DNA of 24,999 nucleotides from the IMG/VR virus record IMGVR_UViG_3300028569_000162, positions 1-24,999 of that record. One strand, written 5' to 3'. Below the pieces are notes generated by a model. The model did not search any database, had not been told where the DNA came from, and was given only the letters and a program-made list of their open reading frames with translations. Shown one piece after another: positions 20,541-24,999 of this stretch; position 1 is the first letter of the stretch, and each line of letters opens with the position of its first letter. Made by a program: the position numbers and the translations under genes. The DNA comes from a virus.

Positions 20541-22160
20541 CACATCTTGATCGTCTGGTGTCGGATCATCAATCTCAATGAGTCGCTGCATGTCTTTGTT
20601 GAACAACAAGAAACCTGCTGGCCCTGTCTCACCTGTAAATCGTGACTTCAACAATCTGACACAGGTGGTGTTACGCACTCGCTCGTCATCATGTTGTTGG
20701 TCACGCTGCAATCCAATCACAGCGTCAGACAACTGAGCAATACCTGCTGTACCACGCAGCGAAGACAGCGTCATCTCTGCACCGTTCTCAGCACCCTTGC
20801 TACCAGACTCACGTCGAGTGTGTGACACACCGAACAAACCAACACCAGTCTCTTCAACGAACGTGCGAAGCTTTGTCAACAGCATGTCCAAACCTTTGCG
20901 TTCATCAGTATCCATACCAGACAAGATCATTTGGTAGTGGTCAAGAATGATCCAGCTACACCCCATGCCCTTTGCCATCCAGCGCAGTCGAGCAATGACG
21001 TTGTCAATGTCAAGGCTACCGAAGTGAGAGAACATTGTCACGCGACCAGTACCCATTGTCTTCTCAAAAGCATCACGTAATTCTTGCTCTGTGTAATCTG
21101 TTGTTGGTAGATGCAAAGCCTTCATTGCTTCAATGGACATTATGCCTTGTGCTGTGCGCGGTGGTGATTCTTCAAGGAAGGCGCAGCCAATCTTGTCGTC
21201 TGTCGTCATCAACAAGTGGTGAATGATCTGCCGCAAGAACGTACTCTTACCTTGACCTGTACCTGCTGCAACAGTGACAAGCTCACGCTTACGCAGGCCA
21301 CAAAGCATACCGTCAAGGGTGGCGTAGGGCCAGTGTGCGTCAGGCTTCTGACGTGGCTTCTTGAGTTCATCCCACAGGCTGTCACCATTGATCAAACCAT
21401 CAGGAGTATATTGTTCACTGGACCACCAGCGACTAATGAACAACTGCTCTTTACTTTCAGCAAGGTAATCACATGCGTCTTTAAAAGCTGGATCATGTTT
21501 GACAATCTTTGCTTTGCTACCGAAGATGTCAGCGACTTCTTTAGCTGCCTTACGTCCCGGTTCATCGTTATCAAAACAGATGACGATGGTTTCAAAACTG
21601 TCGAGGTATTCATACTGTGCTTTGACATCCTTGACAGCAGAGCCTGCACCATTACGAATAGAAACAACAGGGTACTTGCCAGCACCAATCATCTGGAACG
21701 CAGCAAGGGCATCGGCCTCGCCTTCAACGATAGTGATTGTCTTACCACCTTTGGAGAACAGGTGTTGACCAAACAAGGTGCCAGCTTTCCAGTCGCCTTC
21801 GGTGCTGAAAATCTTGTCCTTGACGTTGCGAATCTTAGCAGCCACCAACGATCCAGTGTCGTCGAAGTAAGGGAATAGATAACTGTCACCATCTCTAACT
21901 ACACCATACTTTTCGACAGTGGTCTTGGTTAGTCTACGCTCACTGATACTAACGGCTACTCCGTTGTTGTATCGTTTGATGAAGCTCATGTCTTTTGGTT
22001 TGACTACTTCAGTCATGTGTTGTCTTTCTATGGTGATGTTTTCAGTTGATGGTGTGTGTGTGCTACACACGAAGCAGTAGGTGGAGTGGTCGTCGTTGAT
22101 ACTGGCTCCATCGCTGGAGCCGCAGTGTTCACAGCTAACGTGAGTCTGTATGAATGCCAT
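20535..22160 (-). CDS. T7 gp4-like bifunctional primase-helicase
   Basis: The 541-aa protein has three parts. A zinc-binding domain has C10-x2-C13 and C29-x2-C32. A TOPRIM primase domain has I-V-E-G-E-A-D (Glu at 146) and C-F-D-N-D (D197, D199). A RecA-like helicase has Walker A A-G-T-G-Q-G-K-S-T (299-307), Walker B I-I-L-D-H-Y (D407) and a V-S-H-T-R-R segment. The acidic C-terminal end (PTPDDQDVL) resembles the T7 gp4 tail that contacts polymerase. It unwinds DNA at the fork and makes primers. The ATG at 22160 lies two bases after the previous stop. Readings from further upstream (22247) would overlap that gene and precede the zinc domain, so they are rejected. Confidence 0.95.
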   Translation of the reverse strand: MAFIQTHVSCEHCGSSDGASINDDHSTYCFVCSTHTPSTENITIERQHMTEVVKPKDMSFIKRYNNGVAVSISERRLTKTTVEKYGVVRDGDSYLFPYFDDTGSLVAAKIRNVKDKIFSTEGDWKAGTLFGQHLFSKGGKTITIVEGEADALAAFQMIGAGKYPVVSIRNGAGSAVKDVKAQYEYLDSFETIVICFDNDEPGRKAAKEVADIFGSKAKIVKHDPAFKDACDYLAESKEQLFISRWWSSEQYTPDGLINGDSLWDELKKPRQKPDAHWPYATLDGMLCGLRKRELVTVAAGTGQGKSTFLRQIIHHLLMTTDDKIGCAFLEESPPRTAQGIMSIEAMKALHLPTTDYTEQELRDAFEKTMGTGRVTMFSHFGSLDIDNVIARLRWMAKGMGCSWIILDHYQMILSGMDTDERKGLDMLLTKLRTFVEETGVGLFGVSHTRRESGSKGAENGAEMTLSSLRGTAGIAQLSDAVIGLQRDQQHDDERVRNTTCVRLLKSRFTGETGPAGFLLFNKDMQRLIEIDDPTPDDQDVL

Positions 22161-22162
22161 AG

Positions 22163-22312
22163 TTATTTGATGTTGAGCCACAGCCCAATCTGAGCGAAGG
22201 CATAGCCTGTCCAGATCATACCGTTGCTCATCTCGCCTTTGCTCCATTGCAACACACCGACGATGAGGTAGCCTATGCCTGTGGCGGCTACGATGCCTTG
22301 TTCAATGTTCAT
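22163..22312 (-). CDS. Small membrane protein (49 aa)
   Basis: The ATG at 22312 has AGGAG at good spacing and overlaps the previous stop (ATGA). The protein has a hydrophobic span near residues 6-19 (GIVAATGIGYLIVGVL), a short polar QWSKGEMSNG loop, and a second hydrophobic segment (MIWTGYAFAQIGLWLNI). The hairpin of two spans around a Gly-rich loop recurs in small phage membrane proteins. It is not clearly a holin. The stop is two bases before the primase-helicase start, which suggests coupling. Confidence 0.72.
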   Translation of the reverse strand: MNIEQGIVAATGIGYLIVGVLQWSKGEMSNGMIWTGYAFAQIGLWLNIK

Positions 22313-22506
22313 TTGTTGCTCCTGTTTCGGATGGCGGCGGCGCATTGTTCTGCCTCGTTGCATGAATCATCATCCATATCAAACAATGACTCACACACCT
22401 TTGCACATGCCTCACGCTCGGCCTTAACAGCAGCTTCAACACAGTGTTTGCACAATGCATTGAAAGCATCGCGCACTTCCTGTGTTGTTTGTTCATAGTT
22501 GTTCAT
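22309..22506 (-). CDS. Small Cys/Ala-rich phage protein with EREACAKVC motif (65 aa)
   Basis: The ATG at 22506 is two bases after the upstream stop. The protein is helical and contains A-E-R-E-A-C-A-K-V-C-E, then an acidic DMDDDS, then A-A-A-I-R-N-R. The EREACAKVC...AAAIR layout is very common among small phage proteins annotated as hypothetical. The six cysteines may be metal- or disulphide-linked, but this is not shown. The function is unknown. A longer reading from GTG at 22518 adds four residues and is less likely. Confidence 0.75.
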   Translation of the reverse strand: MNNYEQTTQEVRDAFNALCKHCVEAAVKAEREACAKVCESLFDMDDDSCNEAEQCAAAIRNRSNK

Positions 22507-22508
22507 TG

Positions 22509-22982
22509 TTAGGTCCACAAGTTCTGAAAGTATTTACCAAACAACACAAAGCCACGTTGCTTACATTTGTGGTAGGCATCCAAGCCTTCGTAGTCACACA
22601 TGATCTTCTCCACCTGTTCAAAGATGTCGGCCTCTTCATCGACCTCACTGTGGTCAAAGAACTTCTGCTCACCCATACCATCAGCATGTTCTGTCATAGC
22701 CCATATCATTTCATCCAACACCCAATCCCAACGCTTGTGCCAATTGTCATCAATGTCCCATTCGTTTTCCTTTGGCGGTGCTGACGTACTGCGTAGCTCT
22801 TCAGGTACGTCCTTGTCATCCACCCTACCTGAGCCATGCTTGGTTAGCTTCAGTTGTTGAAGCAGCGGTGCAGCAATGAGAGCAATGGTGTTGTCAGCAT
22901 TCCAGCTATCCCACTTGTCCAAGAATACATCCTCTTGTCGAGGGCTGTTGTCGTCTTGATAGTTTCCAATAAACACTTTCAT
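22509..22982 (-). CDS. Conserved-type phage protein of unknown function (157 aa)
   Basis: The ATG at 22982 overlaps the upstream stop in ATGA. The product has W-D-S-W-N-A-D-N-T-I-A, then A-A-P-L-L-Q-Q-L-K, a K-H-G segment, S-T-S-A-P-P-K-E-N-E-W-D-I, then H-K-R-W-D-W-V-L-D-E-M-I-W-A and a C-terminal helix with GFVLFGKYFQNLW. The Trp-rich D-E-M-I-W-A helix and the P-P-K-E-N-E-W motif form a pattern I associate with phages, with no known function. There are no transmembrane spans and no nuclease motif. It lies between thyX and the primase-helicase and belongs to the early section. Confidence 0.75.
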   Translation of the reverse strand: MKVFIGNYQDDNSPRQEDVFLDKWDSWNADNTIALIAAPLLQQLKLTKHGSGRVDDKDVPEELRSTSAPPKENEWDIDDNWHKRWDWVLDEMIWAMTEHADGMGEQKFFDHSEVDEEADIFEQVEKIMCDYEGLDAYHKCKQRGFVLFGKYFQNLWT

Positions 22983-23227
22983 TTTGTACCTGCCTTGCTG
23001 TAAATATTCATCAACTTGCTACGTATAATGGCTTGCTCTCTGTCATGTGCATTGCCATAGATTGTACCGGAGTTGTCTTTGCGCTTACGATCAACAACTT
23101 CACTTGCCAACTGAGAACCTGTCTTAGCAGACTGTTTAGTTTTGAAGGCTGTGTTGTCAACGAAGATGGATGGTTGAGGATGCTGCGCCCACAAGAAAGG
23201 GCTAGATGAATGGCAGGTGCAGGTCAT
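22979..23227 (-). CDS. Hypothetical protein downstream of thyX (82 aa)
   Basis: The ATG at 23227 overlaps the thyX stop (ATGA), and its own stop overlaps the next start (ATGA). The N-terminus holds C-T-C-H and aromatic/Pro residues (PFLWAQHPQPSIF). The rest is charged and helix-prone, with ASEVVDRKRKDNSGTIYGNAHDREQAI. I do not recognise the family and see no catalytic residues. Co-translation with thyX suggests co-expression but no specific role. Confidence 0.65.
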   Translation of the reverse strand: MTCTCHSSSPFLWAQHPQPSIFVDNTAFKTKQSAKTGSQLASEVVDRKRKDNSGTIYGNAHDREQAIIRSKLMNIYSKAGTK

Positions 23228-23865
23228 TGTTGTTCTCCAAAGAAAGCAGACACTGTCACCGGAGCAACATCACGCAACACAGCCAACACATCCTGTGCCA
23301 CCAACCTGTGTTCTTTCTGTGTGGATGGGTCGAGTCGTGCTTGCAAGAATGTAATCCAACTACGCATAGTGCCGTTGACGTACAGCTTAGATGGTGTCAA
23401 TCCTTCAGGCAACAAAGCACGTGCTTGTTCTTTGGCAATGCCACGATGCAATGCTTCGCTGTATAAATACTCAGCCTCACCAACCATCCTAGCCTGTGCT
23501 GCTGCCCACCATATGGTGAGGTCAAAGTTGTCTGTCTCTAAAGAGTTCTGTCTATTCTTGTTGTCCTGCATTCGGCATTCGCGAATAGCAAACTCACCAA
23601 GCTGTGTAGCATTAGCATATCTTTGCGAGAACTCTTGGAAGCTAAAGCTTCTGTGTCGCAATATTTGTCGTGCAATGTCGCGGGTGGTGGACACTTCGAT
23701 ACAAGCACTAGCCATTTCAAACACAGACCAATGAGCATTCTTTGCACAATATTTAAGCAGCCCTGCAACGTTGGGGTTGTCTTGGTTGCCGGGGTTGCTG
23801 ACACGGGCGCAATAGCCGATGTGCTTGTCAGCGTCTGGTGTTGCCCATATTAGATTGGCTGTCAT
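23224..23865 (-). CDS. thyX: Flavin-dependent thymidylate synthase
   Basis: The 213-aa protein contains the ThyX signature R-H-R-x-x-S-x-x-x-x-S-x-R at residues 70-82 (RHRSFSFQEFSQR), which binds dUMP and FAD. Further conserved parts are R-x-L-L-P-E-G-L-T and the helix N-G-T-M-R-S-W-I-T-F. It methylates dUMP to dTMP using methylenetetrahydrofolate and NADPH. A TAAGGA site overlapping the integrase stop precedes the ATG with good spacing. It belongs with NrdA, NrdB, MazG and the gp1.7-like gene in the nucleotide-supply set. The length is slightly short for ThyX but complete in its motifs. Confidence 0.94.
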   Translation of the reverse strand: MTANLIWATPDADKHIGYCARVSNPGNQDNPNVAGLLKYCAKNAHWSVFEMASACIEVSTTRDIARQILRHRSFSFQEFSQRYANATQLGEFAIRECRMQDNKNRQNSLETDNFDLTIWWAAAQARMVGEAEYLYSEALHRGIAKEQARALLPEGLTPSKLYVNGTMRSWITFLQARLDPSTQKEHRLVAQDVLAVLRDVAPVTVSAFFGEQQ

Positions 23866-23873
23866 TTGTTTCC

Positions 23874-24995
23874 TTAAAACATTGGTTGTAAATCTCTCAT
23901 GTCCTGTGCCACTGTCGCAGCCTTGAGAGTGTGTCTGACATATGGTGTCAAGCTTGATGGTGTAGCATGCCCTGTCAAGCTCATGATGTTAGTGGTTGCT
24001 ACACCAGCCATCACCATCTCTGTCACGGCAGTGCGGCGCAAGTCCATAAGCTGTAGCTCGGTAGACAATTGAGCGTCTTCCATTATAGCTCTGCCAGCCT
24101 TAGCCAAGCCCTGCAAACTGTACGGCTGTAGTATGCCAGCAACAGTGCGCTGTGTAGGGAATACATACTGTTGCCAGCCCATCTCAGTGTGTTGCTGCTT
24201 CAACATTTGTTGCAGGTCTTGAGGCAGCGGGATAGACACCTTAGCCCTGCGCTTGCTTTGTGTCAGCGACAACACACCAGTGTCAATGTTGTAGCTGTCC
24301 CATGTCAGCAGCCTCATGTCACCAAGACGTTGTGCTGCACAATAGGCTGTGTACACAATGAGTCCTAAGCTGCGTGTCTCATAGTTGCTGAACGCTGTAG
24401 TCATGAAAGCTTTGATGTCGTCACGCTCCCATGTCACACGCCTTGGCTTGCTTGTTTGCTTCTTCACTTCCTTGAATGGATTGAAGGTGGTGAAGCCATT
24501 ACGAATGGCAAAGCTAAACATCAACCTGTACACGGCCAACACATGACTAGCCAAGCTAACACTGTGTGCGGCATGCAAGTCATAGATGCGCTGCATAGCT
24601 GGTGTTGTCAGGTCAGCAATCCTGCTGGCATACAGCGTAGTGTGTGTTGCTTTGTCACCTGCCCAACGCCTGAGATAGTAGACATAGTCTTCCTTGCTCT
24701 TGCTTGACAGCTTGTTGTAGTCGATGGAGTTGGTGTAGCTCTTGACCAGATCCAACACTGTGCTCTTGGTGGTGAGGTGCTTAAGGTAGCGATGTTCCTT
24801 GCGCCAGTTATCAAGGATGTCGTTGTACTCGCTTGCTTTGTTGATGGCATTGACTAGGCTGGTGCCAAGGCTTTCACGCCTGACAACACCAGCTTCAACA
24901 GCATCAGTGGGTGGGTTGTAGCGGTAGCTGACTACCCCGTTGCGGTCAACGATGGTCATGTAACGTGCTAGGTTCATAGCTTTGCCTTCACCCAT
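23874..24995 (-). CDS. int: Tyrosine recombinase/phage integrase
   Basis: The frame gives 373 aa from ATG 24995. An ATG at 24977 has a better GAAGG site and would give 367 aa, and the frame is still open at the window edge. The N-terminal half is a SAM-like core-binding domain. The catalytic domain has R223 (AAQRLGDMR), K248 (QSKRRAK), R320 in M-D-L-R-R-T, H343 (TGHATP) and Tyr at 352 (PYVRHT). The HxxR histidine is replaced by Met (MDLR). Such enzymes integrate or excise phage DNA at att sites. No att core can be defined in the window. It is followed by thyX nine bases downstream. Confidence 0.9.
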   Translation of the reverse strand: MGEGKAMNLARYMTIVDRNGVVSYRYNPPTDAVEAGVVRRESLGTSLVNAINKASEYNDILDNWRKEHRYLKHLTTKSTVLDLVKSYTNSIDYNKLSSKSKEDYVYYLRRWAGDKATHTTLYASRIADLTTPAMQRIYDLHAAHSVSLASHVLAVYRLMFSFAIRNGFTTFNPFKEVKKQTSKPRRVTWERDDIKAFMTTAFSNYETRSLGLIVYTAYCAAQRLGDMRLLTWDSYNIDTGVLSLTQSKRRAKVSIPLPQDLQQMLKQQHTEMGWQQYVFPTQRTVAGILQPYSLQGLAKAGRAIMEDAQLSTELQLMDLRRTAVTEMVMAGVATTNIMSLTGHATPSSLTPYVRHTLKAATVAQDMRDLQPMF

Positions 24996-24999
24996 GTGC

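Noticed and set aside
22161-22247. 29-residue extension of the primase-helicase
   Set aside because: It overlaps the small membrane protein gene and has no zinc-domain similarity.
1-24999. CRISPR array, phage RNA polymerase, repressor, terminase or capsid genes
   Set aside because: I looked for spaced repeats and for the motifs of these genes and saw none in the window.

Overview
The window is part of the genome of a tailed double-stranded DNA bacteriophage, most likely podovirus-like. The evidence is a T7-type primase-helicase, a flap-type 5'-3' exonuclease, a gp2.5-like single-strand binding protein, class I ribonucleotide reductase, ThyX, a tyrosine integrase and a block of large low-complexity virion-type proteins ending in one the size of T7 gp16. 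No bacterial housekeeping gene is present. The host cannot be read from the sequence. The small-protein repertoire resembles that of aquatic phages of Gram-negative bacteria, which is an inference from family resemblance only.

Layout. Bases 1-7796 (+ strand) form a tightly packed late block: a large protein cut by the left edge, a 62-aa protein, a 165-aa protein, a 471-aa protein and a 1192-aa protein, probably internal or ejection proteins. Bases 8015-24995 (- strand) form a long operon of replication, nucleotide-metabolism and accessory genes. The two blocks converge on a palindromic terminator (7821-7848), next to which lies a - strand cluster of tRNA-His, tRNA-Trp and a tRNA-Met-like element.

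In transcription order (right to left), the - strand operon reads: integrase, thyX, four small unknowns, a small membrane protein, primase-helicase, HNH endonuclease, three tiny genes, an HExxH protein, family B DNA polymerase, ssDNA-binding protein, a tiny gene, exonuclease, an unknown, a DUF3310/T7 gp1.7-like gene, two small genes, HNH endonuclease, RNA ligase, a small membrane protein, a small gene, mazG, nrdA, a GIY-YIG fragment, nrdB, two small genes, a predicted PD-(D/E)XK nuclease, a small gene, an N4 gp49-like gene, an RMF-like small protein, a predicted tyrosine phosphatase and the tRNAs. Most neighbours overlap by 1-4 bases, which implies translational coupling.

How it works together. 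PolB, primase-helicase, SSB and exonuclease make a T7-style replication set in which the usual family A polymerase is replaced by a family B enzyme. ThyX, NrdA/NrdB, MazG and the gp1.7-like protein supply or clean the nucleotide pool. Three endonuclease-type genes (two HNH, one truncated GIY-YIG between nrdA and nrdB) suggest repeated visits by homing elements. The integrase suggests capacity for integration, but no repressor or attachment site is identifiable here. Several genuine genes of 44-60 codons (8918-9097, 10893-11033, 13367-13528, 16477-16644 and three in 19549-19989) were found by reading the gaps between the longer genes.
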